A DNA stretch of 64,000 bases, taken from Candidatus Tectimicrobiota bacterium (GTDB lineage Bacteria > Tectomicrobia > Entotheonellia > Entotheonellales > Entotheonellaceae). This document shows positions 46,450 through 62,683 of the stretch, piece after piece (position 1 is the stretch's first letter; every line of letters starts with the position of its first letter). Where the stretch lies: positions 744,001-808,000 of the forward strand of contig BPKO01000001.1 in assembly GCA_026005175.1 (NCBI GenBank), given 5' to 3'. The notes under the pieces are model-generated. The model was not told the origin of the DNA, searched no databases, and saw only the letters and a list, made by a program, of their open reading frames with translations. The translations under genes were made by a program, and so were the position numbers.

Positions 46450-47392
46450 TCAGACCGGCAGCGGCGGCAGACACGGCGCTGCCGGCATGCGCAGCGTACC
46501 GCACAGCTCGGTTACCTTGGCGATGCGGTGGCGACGCAAGTAACGACGCATTTCGTCGATAATTCGCTGGCAGGCGGTCGGATCGGCAAAGCTGGCCGTT
46601 CCCACCTGGCAGGCGGTGGCACCGGCTACCAGGAATTCCAGCGCATCCTCACCGGTGAGAATCCCGCCACCGCCGATCACCGGGATGCGCACCGCCTGCG
46701 CCACCTGCCATACCAGCCGCAGGGCGAGCGGCTTGATGGCTGGCCCAGAAAGCCCGCCAAAACCCAAGGGCAGGCGCGGCCGGCGCGTTTCCAAGTCGAT
46801 GGCCAACCCCAACAGGGTGTTGGTAAGCGAGATGGCATCGGCGCCGGCCTCCTCGGCGGCCCGGGCCACGGCGGTGATGTCGGCCGCATGCGGGCCGAGC
46901 TTGACCAGCAGCGGCAGGGGCGTGACGCGCCGCACCGCGGTCACCACTTCGTAGGTCAGGCGAGGATCACTGCCAAAGAAGACCCCGCCGTGACGCACGT
47001 TGGGACACGAGACGTTGGCTTCCAGCGCCGCAATGCCCTCGGCTTCGCTGGCGCGAGCAGCGACCGCAGCAAACTCCTGTGGCGTGTCGCCAAAGAAGTT
47101 GACCACGATCCGCGTCCGGTAGTGGCGTAGACGCGGCAGCCGCTCGCGCACAAAGGCTTCGATGCCGATGTTGTGTAGCCCCACGGCGTTGAGCATGCCC
47201 CCCGCGGTCTCTACCAGCCGCGGACCCGGATGCCCGGCCCGGGGGGTTAGAGACAGCCCTTTTACCACCACCGCGCCCAGCCGGTTGAGGTCGACAAAGG
47301 GGGCCAGCTCTTCCCCGTAACCGCACGTGCCAGAGGCGGCCATAATGGGATTCTGCAGCGTCAGGCCGGCCAGGGAGACGCGCAGGTCAGGG

Positions 47393-47412
<20 letters not shown>
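46450..47412 (-). CDS. pyrD: Dihydroorotate dehydrogenase, class 1B-like
   Basis: The 320-residue protein is an FMN-binding TIM barrel with [16 protein letters not shown] at the start, the catalytic cysteine in [13 protein letters not shown] (class 1, Cys-type), [13 protein letters not shown] and the FMN phosphate site [16 protein letters not shown]. It oxidises dihydroorotate to orotate. Class 1B enzymes normally work with an electron-transfer partner, PyrK; no pyrK is seen next to it. ATG 47412 overlaps the end of carB by 20 nt, so it is the last gene of the pyr operon. Confidence 0.9.
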
Positions 47413-50690
<3,278 letters not shown>

Positions 50691-50694
50691 CGCT

Positions 50695-51787
50695 TCAACA
50701 TCCTGTGCGCATGGCGGTGAGAAACTCGCCGAACAAGTAGCGGGCGTCGTGGGGCCCAGGGGAGGCCTCAGGGTGAAACTGCACCGAGAAAATGGGCAGC
50801 TCTCGGTGGCGCATGCCTTCAATGGTCTGATCGTTGAGGTTGATGTGGGTCACTTCGAGAGCCGGGGGCAGGGTGCGCGGATCCACGGCAAAGCCGTGGT
50901 TTTCGGCGGTAATCAGCACCCGCTCGTAGCGCACGTCGCGGATTGGCTGGTTGCCTCCGTGGTGACCGAACTTGAGCTTGAAGGTCTGGGCCCCCAGCGC
51001 CAGGGCCAGGATCTGATGACCCAGGCAGATGCCCATGAGAGGCTTGCGGCCAATGAGGCGCCGCACCTGGGTGATGGCGTAGGCCACGGCGGCCGGGTCG
51101 CCTGGGCCGTTGGAGAGGAAAATGCCGTCGGGCTGGAGCGCCAGGACCTCTTCTGCCGGGGTGGTGGCCGGCACCACGAGCACACGGCAGCCCCGCTCGC
51201 TGAGGCAACGCAGGATGTTGCGCTTGATGCCGTAGTCGTAGGCCACCACCAGGGGAGCGGGTTGCGGCTGAGGCGCCTCGCCTTCCCAGGGGTAGGGCTG
51301 CTGGCAGGTGACGTCACGCACCAGGTCGCGGCCGCTCATCACCGGCACGGCGCGCGCCCGCGCCACCAGCACCTCGGGATCGGTCTCCAGGGTGGAGATG
51401 ATGCCGGGTTGGGCGCCGTAGTCGCGCAGCCGGCGCGTAAGCGCACGGGTATCGACACCGGCAATGCCTACGATGCCGTAAGCGTGCAGGAAGTCGGACA
51501 GGCTGCGCCGGGCCCCGCCAGTTGCTCACCACCGGGCTACATTCCTTGACCACAAAGCCTTCCACCCAGGGGCGATGGGATTCAAAGTCCTCGTCGTTGA
51601 CCCCGTAGTTGCCGATGAGCGGATAGGTCATGGTGACGATTTGCCCTTTGTACGAGGGGTCGGTGAGGATCTCCTGGTAGCCCGTCATGCTGGTGTTGAA
51701 CACCACTTCTCCCACCGCTTCCCCTGGGGCTCCAAAGGACTCCCCTTCAAAGTAAGTGCCGTCGGCCAGAGCCAGAAGTGCTCGCAT
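50695..51787 (-). CDS. carA: Carbamoyl-phosphate synthase small subunit, with one frame break
   Basis: Joined across one break the protein is about 363 residues. It starts [20 protein letters not shown], has the [17 protein letters not shown] family segment, and a class I glutamine amidotransferase domain with the nucleophile in [15 protein letters not shown] and the His/Glu pair near FHPEASPGP. It supplies ammonia from glutamine to CarB. The break is at 51511-51516 (GGCCCC); removing one base restores [19 protein letters not shown] second GGGCCCC near 50755 reads correctly. GAGG precedes ATG 51787, and pyrC ends ten bases upstream. Confidence 0.92.
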
Positions 51788-51797
51788 TGCCACTGCC

Positions 51798-53081
51798 TCA
51801 TAGACGTTCAAAGACGATGTGGCCTCCCACGATGGTCATCACCGCAGCCCCACGCAGGCGCCAGCCAAGAAACGGGCTGTTTTTACTGCGGGAGCGCAGG
51901 GTCGCCGCCTCTACCACCAGCTCGTACTCCGGGTCGAGAATGGTGACGTCGGCCGTGCTGCCCACGCGCAGCGTACCGTGGGGCAGGCCCAGAATGCGCG
52001 CCGGCGCCACGGTAAACTTGGTCACCAGCTGCGGCAACGACAGCAGACCTTCATGGTACAGCTGCAAGGCCAGGCTCACCGTTGTCTCCAGCCCGATCAT
52101 ACCAAAGGGCGCCGTGAGGTAATCCTGCTCCTTTTCCGCAGCGTGGTGCGGGGCGTGGTCGGAGGCAATGACCTCGATGGTGCCGTCTTGCAAGCCGGCC
52201 TTGACGGCCTCCACGTCGGCGGCCGGGCGCAGGGGCGGATTCACCTTGGTGTTGGTGTCGTAGCCGCGCACCGCCTCGTCGGTCAGCGTAAAGTGGTGCG
52301 GGCAGGCCTCGGCGGTCACCGGCAGGCCTTTGTCCTTGGCACGTCGCACCAAGTCAACGGCCTCGGCGGTGCTGAGGTGGGCGATGTGCACGTGCGCCCC
52401 GGTCAGGGCGGCCAGCTGCACGTCGCGATAGACCATGATGCTTTCGGCGGCCGCCGGGATGCCGGGCAGCCCCAGCTCTGTCGACACCACGCCTTCGTGC
52501 ATGACGCCGCCGGCAGCCAGCGTCTGATCCTCGCAGTGCGAGATCACCGGCAGGCCCAGCATGGCCCCGTATTCCATGGCGCGGCGCAGCAAGCGGGAAT
52601 TCATCACCGGCATGCCGTCGTCAGAAAGGGCCACGATGCCGGCGCGGTGCATGCTGCCAATTTCGGCCAGCTCCTTGCCGCGCAGTCCCTGCGATACGGC
52701 GCCGATGGGGTAAAGGCGCGTGCCGCCTACGGCCGCGGCGCGCTGCAGCATGTACTCGGTCACCGCTGCGGTGTCGTTTACCGGCTGCGTGTTGGCCATC
52801 GCCGCCACCGCGGTAAAGCCTCCGGCAGCGGCTGCGGCCAGGCCGGTGGCGATAGTCTCCTTGTGCTCAAAGCCGGGCTCGCGCAGGTGCGTGTGCATGT
52901 CGATAAAGCCTGGCGCCACCACGCAGCCACGGGCGTCGATGACCCGCAGCGTCTCCGCAGGCGGCAGAGGCAGGTTCTTGTCAAGGGCAGCAATTTTCCC
53001 GTCGGCAATCCACACGTCAAGATGGCGGTCGAGCCCCTGTGCCGGGTCGATCACCCGGCCGCCGCGAATCAGAATGTGCAC
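51798..53081 (-). CDS. pyrC: Dihydroorotase
   Basis: The 427-residue protein is of the type I (PyrC/allantoinase-like) amidohydrolase class: metal histidines in [18 protein letters not shown], further His in ISHCEDQ and [12 protein letters not shown], and the catalytic Asp in [14 protein letters not shown]. It cyclises carbamoyl aspartate to dihydroorotate. The start is GTG 53081, two bases after pyrB. Full length and intact. Confidence 0.94.
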   Translation of the reverse strand: MHILIRGGRVIDPAQGLDRHLDVWIADGKIAALDKNLPLPPAETLRVIDARGCVVAPGFIDMHTHLREPGFEHKETIATGLAAAAAGGFTAVAAMANTQPVNDTAAVTEYMLQRAAAVGGTRLYPIGAVSQGLRGKELAEIGSMHRAGIVALSDDGMPVMNSRLLRRAMEYGAMLGLPVISHCEDQTLAAGGVMHEGVVSTELGLPGIPAAAESIMVYRDVQLAALTGAHVHIAHLSTAEAVDLVRRAKDKGLPVTAEACPHHFTLTDEAVRGYDTNTKVNPPLRPAADVEAVKAGLQDGTIEVIASDHAPHHAAEKEQDYLTAPFGMIGLETTVSLALQLYHEGLLSLPQLVTKFTVAPARILGLPHGTLRVGSTADVTILDPEYELVVEAATLRSRSKNSPFLGWRLRGAAVMTIVGGHIVFERL

Positions 53082-53083
53082 GC

Positions 53084-54013
<930 letters not shown>

Positions 54014-54017
54014 CGCT

Positions 54018-54680
<663 letters not shown>

Positions 54681-54698
54681 TTAAAGAGACCTGCACAA

Positions 54699-54726
54699 AG
54701 GGTAGCAGAATTCTGGCAGAAGTCAA
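54699..54726 (-). promoter_or_regulatory. Promoter of the pyr operon
   Basis: On the minus strand TTGACT (54721-54726) and TACCCT (54699-54704) are 16 nt apart, with TG one base before the -10 box. It starts 15 nt after the surA stop and just before the PyrR attenuator, so it gives the leader transcript. Confidence 0.6.
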
Positions 54727-54740
54727 GGGCGAGGCGCCCT

Positions 54741-55706
54741 TCAGACGCCCTCGTAGACGATTTTGATGTAGGCTTGCTGGCGCAAGCTCTCCAGCCACTC
54801 CTGGTAGCGCTGGGCGGTTTTCTGTTCCAGGAGCTCGGCGCGGAGCTCGTCTTTGACGGCTTCAAAGGGCCGGTAATTCCCCGCTTTTTTGGCCTCCAGG
54901 CGGATGATGTGGAAGCCTACCCGGGTACGCACCAGGTCGCTGATTTCACCGGGCTGCAAAGCGGCCGCCGCTTCCTCAAAGCCAGGGAGCAGTTCCCCCT
55001 GGCGAAACGTGCCCAGCAGCCCGCCGCGCTCGGCCGAAGGGCCTTCGGAGTAGCGCCGGGCCAGGGTGGCAAAATCGGCCCCGCGGCGCAGCTGGGCCAG
55101 CACTTCTGCGGCCCGCTGCCGGATGCGCGCTTCTTCTTCCGCCGTGGCGGTGGGCGGCACGAGGAAAAGGATGTGGCTGACCGTCAGCTCGCCGGGCACC
55201 TGGTAGCGCTGGCGCCGCTCGGCATACGCCTGGCGCAGCTCTTCCTCGTCGATAACCAGGCGCGAGCGCACCTCGGCATTGATGGCTTTGGCAATGAGCA
55301 GCCCCTCGCGGATGCGCTGGCGGTAAACTTCCATCGTCAAGCCACGACTTTGGAGCATGCGCTCCAGCTCGGCATCGCTGAGGTGGCTTTCTTCCTTTAC
55401 CGCCTGCACTTGGGCGGCGACTTCGTCATCGCTCACTTTGAGCTGTAGCTGCTTGGCACGGGCCAGCTGCAGTTTGGCATCGATGAGCCGCTGCAGGGCC
55501 TCGCGGTAGAGGCGCTGCGTTTCCGTGGCTGAGCGGTTAGGCTGCTGCTCGAGGTCGAGGGCCATCGCCTCGCGCACCTCGCTGATGGTGATGATTTCGT
55601 CGTTGACAATGGCGGCAATGCCGTCGAGCACTTCTGCCGCTTGCACGTGTAGCAGGCAGCCTAGGCACAGGAGGAACGCGAGGGCTTGCCACGTCAGGGG
55701 GCGCAT
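54741..55706 (-). CDS. surA: SurA-like periplasmic peptidyl-prolyl isomerase
   Basis: The 321-residue precursor has a signal peptide (LAFLLCLGCLLHVQA), a SurA N-terminal chaperone part starting AAIVNDEIITISEV, and one parvulin domain with VSHILFLVPPTATAEEEARI and FATLARRYSEGPSAERGGLLG. The C-terminal helix returns to the chaperone core. SurA-type proteins guide outer-membrane proteins through the periplasm, so this supports a two-membrane envelope. It has one parvulin unit rather than the two of E. coli SurA. It follows the HlyD-like gene by 17 nt and precedes the pyr promoter. Confidence 0.87.
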   Translation of the reverse strand: MRPLTWQALAFLLCLGCLLHVQAAEVLDGIAAIVNDEIITISEVREAMALDLEQQPNRSATETQRLYREALQRLIDAKLQLARAKQLQLKVSDDEVAAQVQAVKEESHLSDAELERMLQSRGLTMEVYRQRIREGLLIAKAINAEVRSRLVIDEEELRQAYAERRQRYQVPGELTVSHILFLVPPTATAEEEARIRQRAAEVLAQLRRGADFATLARRYSEGPSAERGGLLGTFRQGELLPGFEEAAAALQPGEISDLVRTRVGFHIIRLEAKKAGNYRPFEAVKDELRAELLEQKTAQRYQEWLESLRQQAYIKIVYEGV

Positions 55707-55723
55707 GCGCTTTTCCTGCCGGG

Positions 55724-57011
55724 TCAGCGGTTTTTGACGATTCCCACCACCACCATCATGCCGGGTTTGAGCATGCCGTCGGGGTTGGCCACGGCAATGC
55801 GCACCGGGATGCGCTGCTCCACTTTGGTAAAGCTTCCCGTAGGCGGAAACAGGGCAAACTCGGAGATGGCCGCCGCACCGATCACCTCGACCCGCCCTTC
55901 GAAGCGCCGATCCGGATAAGCGTCGACGCGCACGTCTACCGGGCTGCCTACTGCCACCTCACGGATGGCCGATTCCTTGATGTTGGCCAGCACCCAGACA
56001 TCCTTTGGGTCGTTAATTACCAGCACCGGCTGCCCGCGCTGCACCAGCTGTCCCTCTTCCACCCGCTTGCGGCTGATCACCCCGCTGATCGGGCTGCGCA
56101 GTACCGTGTCGCGCAGGTTGATCTGGGCTTGCGCCACACGCGCACGCGCTTCTTTGAGCTTGGCTTCGAGCACCCGTGCCTGCTCTAGCAGCAAGTCGCC
56201 GCGCTCCTGCTCGGTCTGGGCCAGTTTTAAACTCGCCCGTGCTTTTTCCACCTCGGCGCGCAGGGTCTCGATGCGCTTTTCGCGCAAGCGAATGCGCTGG
56301 CGCAGGCTGACGGCTTTGTTCAGCCGGGGCCTGCGCCTGGGCCACCGCCTCGCGGGCGGCCTGGAGGCGGGCTTCGGCCTGGTGCAGGGCTTCCTGGGCG
56401 CGGTCGCGGGTGTCTGCCGGGACGATGCCGTCGGCGAACAAGGCCCGCACGCGTTCCCAGTTGCTGCGGGCCACTCGCACTTCCCCTTCTTTTTCTCGTT
56501 CTGCAGATTCGGCCTGTTTCAGGGCCGCTTCCGCTTCGGCAATCTGCGCCTCGATTTGGTCCTTTTCTAAGGCCAGCCCCGCCAGTTCCTCGGCCAGCTC
56601 GCCCTCCTTGGCGGCCACCTCAGCTTGCGCGTGGGCAATTTGGCCTTCGGCGCGCTTTAGGTGCAGCGTATATTGCTTGCGCACTTCTTCAAGCTGCCCG
56701 GCAATCATTTCGGCCTGCGCCTGCGCCTCCTGAAGCTGCAGGCGATACCCCGTATCGTCGATTTCGAGCAGCACATCACCCGCCTCCACCGTGCTGCCTT
56801 CGTCGACGTGGAGGACTTTCACGATACCGGAGACTTCAGGGGCTACGGAGACCATGCGGCCTTTGATGCGGGCGTCGTCGGTGACCACGTGCTTCATGCT
56901 GTAAAGCCAGTAGCCAATGCCGTAACGGAGCCCCACTATGGCGCCGATCCCCAGTACCACCGTGGGCAGCCACACCCGCAACTTGCCACCGAGGAAGGAT
57001 TTCTCGGCCAT
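55724..57011 (-). CDS. HlyD/EmrA-family membrane fusion protein, with one frame break
   Basis: Joined across one break the protein is about 429 residues. It has one N-terminal membrane helix (WLPTVVLGIGAIVGLRYGIGYW), a lipoyl-type half (VSVAPEVSGIVKVLHVDEG), a very long coiled-coil hairpin, the second lipoyl half (LRSPISGVISRKRVEEGQLV) and a beta barrel. The break is at 56326-56331 (GGGGCC); removing one base gives AQAQARLNKAVSLRQ. Such adaptors link an inner-membrane pump to an outer-membrane channel, but no pump or TolC-like gene is adjacent. ATG 57011 is preferred; TTG 57041 is in frame. It lies between mfd and surA. Confidence 0.85.
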
Positions 57012-57055
57012 ACGCGCTTTGCTCACACTGCGGTTTTTCAATAACTTGCAATTGC

Positions 57056-60000
57056 CTACATGCTAACACTGCGCCGCAATTGCTGCAAGCGGTTTTTAAG
57101 GGTAAGGAGGGTTTCGAGCGAAGACGTTTCTGGCAAGGGCAGGGCGATAGTACGCTCGGCGAGGAAGCGGCAAGGCGTTTGGGGGTAACGCAGCCACTCG
57201 AACAGCTGCTCGAGGGTTACCGGGCTTTGCGGGTGAAAAGTGAGGCGCGCTTCGCGGGCGCGGCACTCGAGGCGCTCGATACCCAGCTCGCGGGCCAGCA
57301 ACTTGAGTTCTACCACGTGCAGCAAGCGTTGCGCCGCGGCCGGGGGCGGGCCAAAGCGGTCGGCCAGTTCGCTTCGCACCTCCTCTAACGCCTCAAAGCT
57401 GGTCGCCGTGGCCAGTCGCCGGTAGAACGCCAGGCGCTGTCCCTCTTCGGCCACATAGGTCTCGGGAAGCGCGCCCTGTACGGGCAGGTGCAGCTCTGGC
57501 TCAATGCGCACCGGCAGGGGTTCGCCGCGGGCGGCGCGGATGGCGTCGGCCAGCATCTGGCAGTAAAGATCGAACCCCACGCTGGCAATGTGGCCCGACT
57601 GCTGGGGCCCCAGCAGATTGCCGGCGCCGCGGATCTCGAGGTCGCGGGTGGCCAGGTGGAAGCCGGAACCCAGCTCCCTGAACTCCTCCAGGGCCTCGAT
57701 GCGCTTGCGGGCGGTGGGCGAAAGCAGGGTATCGGCAGGCACCAGCAAGTAAGCATACGCTTGCTGGGTGCCGCGGCCTACCCGGCCGCGCAGCTGGTAG
57801 AGTTGCGCCAGGCCGAACTGGTCGGCGCGGTCGATGAGGATGGTGTTCACCGAGGGAATGTCGAGGCCGGACTCGATGAGGGTGGTGCACAGCAGCAAGT
57901 CGAACTCGCGCCGCAGAAAGCGCAGCATGGTGCGCTCCAGGGCCGCTTCGCGCATCTGCCCATGAGCCACCCCGATGCGGCACTCGGGAACCAGCCGGGT
58001 CAGGAGGCGTTCCATGGCCGGCAGCGTGTCGATGCGGTTGTGAACGAAAAAGACCTGGCCGCCACGGGCGAGCTCCTGGCGGATGGCCTGGCGAATCGTC
58101 TCTTCGGAAAAGGGCGTCACCACCGTGCGGATAGGCATGCGCCCCTCGGGAGGCGTTTCGATCAAGCTGAAGTCGCGCAAGCCTACGAGGCTCATGTAAA
58201 GCGAGCGCGGAATGGGGGTGGCGGTGAGAAAGAGCACGTCGATGTGGGTGCTAAGGCGCTTGATGCGCTCTTTGTGAACGACGCCAAAGCGGTGCTCTTC
58301 GTCCACCACCAGCAGGGCCCCAGGTCCTTGAACTGCACGTCTTTTTGCAGCAGCCGGTGGGTGCCGATGACGATGTCCACCAGGCCGCTGCGCAGCCCCT
58401 CCAGCACCTGCTGCTGCGCTTTGCGGCTGCGCAGGCGACTGAGCACTTCAATGGTGACGGGATAAGCGGCAAAGCGGCGCTGGAACGTTTCGTAGTGCTG
58501 CTGTGCCAGCACGGTGGTGGGCACGAGCACCGCCACTTGCTTGCCGTCATAAACGGCTTTGAAGGCAGCCCGCATGGCCACTTCGGTTTTGCCGTACCCC
58601 ACGTCACCACATACCATGCGCTCCATGGGCCGGGGACGCTCCATGTCGGCCATCACGTCCTGGATGGCGCGCAGCTGGTCTTCGGTTTCGGCGTACTCGA
58701 ACTGGCTTTCGAACTCGCGGTGCAGGGCGGTGGCCGGCGAGAAGCTGTAGCCTGGCCGTGTCTGGCGGGCGGCGTGCACTTTGACGAGCTCTTCGGCCAT
58801 GGCCAGCAGCGAAGCCCGCACCCGTGCTTTGGTGCGGGCCCCAACTGGCGCCGCCCAGGCGGTCGAGAGGCACCTGCGCGCCATCGTGACCGATATACTT
58901 CTGAACCAGGTTGAGGCGGTAGGCCGGGACGTAGAGCTTGGCCCCCTCGGCGTATTCGATCTCCATGAAATCGCCGTCGTCGTCTCCCACCTTGAGGCGG
59001 GTCATGCCGCGGTAGATCCCAATGCCGTAGTCGACGTGCACTACGCGCTCGCCGCGCTCGAGCTGGCTCAGGTCCAGCGGGCGGCGCGGCAGGCGGGGTG
59101 GCGGGGCAGGGCGCTTCTTTTCCCCGAAAATGTCCACCTGTCGCAGCACCACCAGCTTTAGCTCAGGAAACACAAAGCCCTGGCTCAGGTCACCGACCGC
59201 CAGCAACAGGGTCCCCGGTGGCCATGTCGTTTCCTCCAGCACCGCCTGGCTTGCCTCCAGAACCCGGCTGCCCAGCTCGTAAGTGGCCAAAAACTCGTGC
59301 ATGCGCTGCACTTCTAAGGGAAAGCGACACAGGATGAGGACGCGGTAGCCCTCGGCTTGCCACCGCCGCAGCTGCGTTACGAAGCGCTCGAGCTGCCCGA
59401 AGAACTGTGGCACCCCGCGCAAGTGCAGGGACAGCAACGACGCCGCAGGAGAGGCCGGCGCGTACTGCCGCAAGAGCACATCGGCACGCTGCTGCAGCTG
59501 GGCCAACAGCGCCGGCGGGGAAATGAGATGGGCGGCGGGACGCGGCAGCTGGGTCTCGCCGATGACCAAAGGCGCTGCTGGTGGCTGTTGCAGCACCAGG
59601 GCCAGGTCTTCAGCGTCAACGCAGCACAGGATCCCTGAGTTGGGAAGGTAGCTGAGGGGAGAGATGGGCATGTCGCAAAAAAAGAGCTCCAGTCCCCAGG
59701 GCCAGGCGCAGGGAGACTGGTGCTGCCAGTGCTCGAGCGCTGCGTTGGCCGTGGCTTCCGGCCACCCGTGGGCCAACAGGTGTGCTCGCAGGCGCGCCGC
59801 GCTACTTGCCGCACTCACTTGCTCCGGCGCCAGGGGATGCAGGGGCACGAGAACCGCCTGCTGCAGGGCCGCCACCGACGTCTGCGAGTCGACCAGAAAC
59901 GTCCGGATGGTCTCGATTTCGTCGCCAAAGAACTCCAGGCGCAGCGGATGGCGCTGGGTAGGGGGAAACACGTCAAGGATACTGCCCCGCAAGGCGAACT

Positions 60001-60509
60001 CCCCAACGCCCTCGACCAGCGACACGCGGCGGTAGCCGCGCTCCACCAGGGCTACCGCCAGCCGCTGTGGCGACATCACGGTTCCCACCCGCACGCTCAG
60101 CAGCCGCTGCGCGATCGCGGCAGGGGGGAACACCGGGTACTGGAGTGAAGCGGCATCCGTTACCACCACCACCGCCTCCTGCTGCCACAGGCGCCACAGC
60201 GGCACGTAAGTCGCCTCTAGGCGTTGCCGTTCGAGCTCCGCAGCCGCCGGCGTGGCCACCGGCGGGGCATACTTACCCAGCGGGCCGGTTCCCTCAGACG
60301 TCGGAGACATTTGAGATAAAAAGCACGCGAGGTCGTCGTAGAGCAAGTCGCGCTGGCGGGCATCGGGGGTAACGACAAGAAACGGCCTGCGGTACGTGCA
60401 GAACAGGCGCGCCAGCACATAGCCTTTGGCCCCCGCGGTCACGCCTTGCAGCGTGAGCCAGGGGCCGGCGGCTAGGATCGGGATAAGGGGCCAAGAGGGA
60501 GGGCAGCAT
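57056..60509 (-). CDS. mfd: Transcription-repair coupling factor Mfd, with three frame breaks
   Basis: Joined across three single-base breaks the protein is about 1150 residues, normal for Mfd. It has the UvrB-homology N-terminus, an RNA-polymerase-interaction domain ([17 protein letters not shown]), the RecG-like motor (Walker [42 protein letters not shown]), the [17 protein letters not shown] motif and the TRCF C-terminal domain. It removes stalled RNA polymerase and recruits UvrA. Breaks lie at 60487-60492 and 58837-58842 (one extra base each) and at 58316-58321 (one base missing), all in GGGGCC/GGCCCC. The first join extends the start to ATG 60509. It lies 13 nt after pilC. Confidence 0.9.
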
Positions 60510-60522
60510 TGCGGCAGGGGCC

Positions 60523-61737
60523 TTAGCCACCTTCGACCGCACCGGCAAGCTTGAAAATGGGCAAGTACATGGCCACCACCATAAAGCCGATGGTGGTGCC
60601 CAGAAACACCATCAGGGCGGGCTCTAGCAGAGACGTGAGCGCCTCCACCGCCGTATCCACTTCGTCTTCGTAAAAATCGGCCACTTTGTGCAGCATCATG
60701 TCGAGAGCGCCGGCGTTTTCTCCAACTTCGATCATCTGCGTCACCATCGGTGGAAAGACCCCTTGGCGGCCGAGGGGCTCGGCAATGGTTTGCCCTTCCT
60801 TGATGCTGCTGATGGTGGCCAAAACCGCTTCCTCGACGACTTTGTTCCCCGCCGTGCGCGCCGTGATCTGCAGGCTGTCAATAATGGGCACGCCACTGCT
60901 GACCAGCGTCCCCAGGGTGCGGGCGAACTTGGCCACCGCCACTTTCTGGAGCAGAGGACCAAATACCGGCAGCTGCAACAACAGCCCATCGACCAGTCGC
61001 TGGCCCTTGGCCGTGCGGTAAAAGCGCTTGAAGAGAAAAATCAGCAGGATCACGGCGGGAACGGCATAGACAATGTAGGCTCGGGTCAGATCGCTCATGC
61101 GCATGACCAAAACCGTCAGGGCTGGCAGTGAGGCCCCAAAGTCGGCAAACATCTCGGCAAACACCGGAATGACGTAAATCATCAAGAAAATGATCACGAT
61201 CACCGCAATGCCGATGACCGCTGCCGGATAGACCAGAGCCCCTTTTACTTTGCCTTTGAGGGCTTTGGCTTTTTCCAAGTAAGTCGATAGCCGAGCGAGG
61301 ATGGTGTCGAGTACCCCACCCGTTTCTCCTGCCTCGACCATGTTGGTATAGAACTCGCTAAAGACTTTCGGGTGCTTGCGCAGGGCATCGGAAAAAGTCT
61401 CACCGGCCTCAACATCCGTCTTCACTTTGGCAATGACGTTGGAAAATTCCTTATTGGTGGCCTGTCGCTGGAGAATATCGAGGCACTGCACCAGCGGCAA
61501 GCCAGCGTCGATCATGGTCGCCAGCTGCCGGGTGAAGACCACGAGGTCCTTTTCTTTGACCTTGCCGCTCAGGCCCGGAATGCGAATCTCGATATCTTTT
61601 GCTTTGGGGCGGATGGAAGTGACCAGAATCTGGCGCTGGCGCAACAGGGCGATAGCCGTCTGGCGGTCGTTGGCCTCGATTTCTCCCTTTTGTATCTGGC
61701 CGGTGCGTGTCTTACCGGTGTACTTAAAGACGGGCAT
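60523..61737 (-). CDS. pilC: Type IV pilus / type II secretion inner-membrane platform protein (PilC/GspF)
   Basis: The 404-residue protein starts MPVFKYTGKTRTGQIQKGEI, the usual PilC/GspF opening, and has two copies of the T2SF domain (about 65-190 and 270-395), each with VVFTRQLATMIDAGLPLVQ-like and FARTLGTLVSSGVPIIDSL sequence, and three membrane helices. It anchors the pilus or pseudopilus assembly ATPase. No pilB, pilT or pilin gene is in view. ATG 61737 has GGAGG seven bases ahead; ATG 61743 is also in frame. Confidence 0.9.
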   Translation of the reverse strand: MPVFKYTGKTRTGQIQKGEIEANDRQTAIALLRQRQILVTSIRPKAKDIEIRIPGLSGKVKEKDLVVFTRQLATMIDAGLPLVQCLDILQRQATNKEFSNVIAKVKTDVEAGETFSDALRKHPKVFSEFYTNMVEAGETGGVLDTILARLSTYLEKAKALKGKVKGALVYPAAVIGIAVIVIIFLMIYVIPVFAEMFADFGASLPALTVLVMRMSDLTRAYIVYAVPAVILLIFLFKRFYRTAKGQRLVDGLLLQLPVFGPLLQKVAVAKFARTLGTLVSSGVPIIDSLQITARTAGNKVVEEAVLATISSIKEGQTIAEPLGRQGVFPPMVTQMIEVGENAGALDMMLHKVADFYEDEVDTAVEALTSLLEPALMVFLGTTIGFMVVAMYLPIFKLAGAVEGG

Positions 61738-61782
61738 CGGCATCCCTCCTGCCCGCGTTATCGGCACCTTCGACCCCGGACT

Positions 61783-62679
61783 TTATTGGCCGCTCTGTGC
61801 GGACTGGCTGCTGGTGAGTAAAGCATAAACCTTTTGCCGCACCAGATCCATGGGGAACGGCAAGCCCGTCCACAGCTGAAAAGCCACGGCGCCTTGGCCG
61901 AGGAGCATCTCAATGCCGGGGATGACGGTGGCCTCGTGGCGGCGTGCCGTCTGCAGCAAGGCCGTATACAAGGGCCGATAGACCAGATCGTAGACGATGT
62001 GCTCGGCGCGCAGGCACGCTGCTGGCAGCAGCTCCGCTTGCCCAGAGGCGAGCCCGACGGCGGTGGCATTGACGATCAGCCGGCACTCTGCGGCGCTGTC
62101 GGCCGCCCTTGTGAGGGGAACAGCCCGCACTTGGGCGTGCGGAAAGCGCTGTTGCAGCGCCACAGCCAGGCGCTCGCCCCGCTCGTAAGTGCGGTTGGCA
62201 AGGGTTAAGGCCGGACAACCTGCTTGCAGCAAGGCCACCGCCACAGCCCGCGCCGCGCCGCCGGCCCCCAGCACCAGCGCCGGCAGCTCGCTCACCCTCA
62301 GCGAAAGGGCCTGCAGGGGCTGTAAAAACCCTTGGCCGTCGGTGTTGTGGCCACGGGTGCGCCCGTCGACCACGCACACGGTGTTGACCGCCCCCATTAG
62401 CTCGGCTTCCGGAGCCAGCTCATCCAGAAGAGGCAAGATGGCTTCTTTGTGCGGGATCGTCACGTTGAAGCCCTGGACGCCAAGCGCCACGGCACCCCGC
62501 ACCGCCTCGGGCAGGCGGGTGGGCGGAACGGGAAACGGCACGTAGAGGCTGTCAAGACCGTGGTGGTGAAAGGCCAGGGTGTGCATAAAGGGTGACAGAG
62601 AATGGCCAAGCGGGTAGCCCATGAGGCCGTAGAGGCGAGTAGTCCCCGAAAGGGGCACAGAAAGCCGCGGTGCAGACAT
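61783..62679 (-). CDS. aroE: Shikimate dehydrogenase
   Basis: The 298-residue protein has the shikimate site GYPLGHSLSPFMHTLAF, the catalytic Lys in GFNVTIPHKEAIL, the NTDGQGF loop, and the NADP-binding ALVLGAGGAARAVAVALL followed by NRTYERGERL. It reduces 3-dehydroshikimate to shikimate on the route to aromatic amino acids. It lies four bases after the RodZ-like gene and 45 nt before pilC on the same strand. Intact and typical length. Confidence 0.93.
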   Translation of the reverse strand: MSAPRLSVPLSGTTRLYGLMGYPLGHSLSPFMHTLAFHHHGLDSLYVPFPVPPTRLPEAVRGAVALGVQGFNVTIPHKEAILPLLDELAPEAELMGAVNTVCVVDGRTRGHNTDGQGFLQPLQALSLRVSELPALVLGAGGAARAVAVALLQAGCPALTLANRTYERGERLAVALQQRFPHAQVRAVPLTRAADSAAECRLIVNATAVGLASGQAELLPAACLRAEHIVYDLVYRPLYTALLQTARRHEATVIPGIEMLLGQGAVAFQLWTGLPFPMDLVRQKVYALLTSSQSAQSGQ

Positions 62680-62683
62680 CCCG

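Noticed and set aside
44941-47130. Long plus-strand open frame opposite lepB, the aldolase and pyrD
   Set aside because: It crosses three well-supported minus-strand genes and their gaps and has no recognisable domain; it is an antisense shadow.
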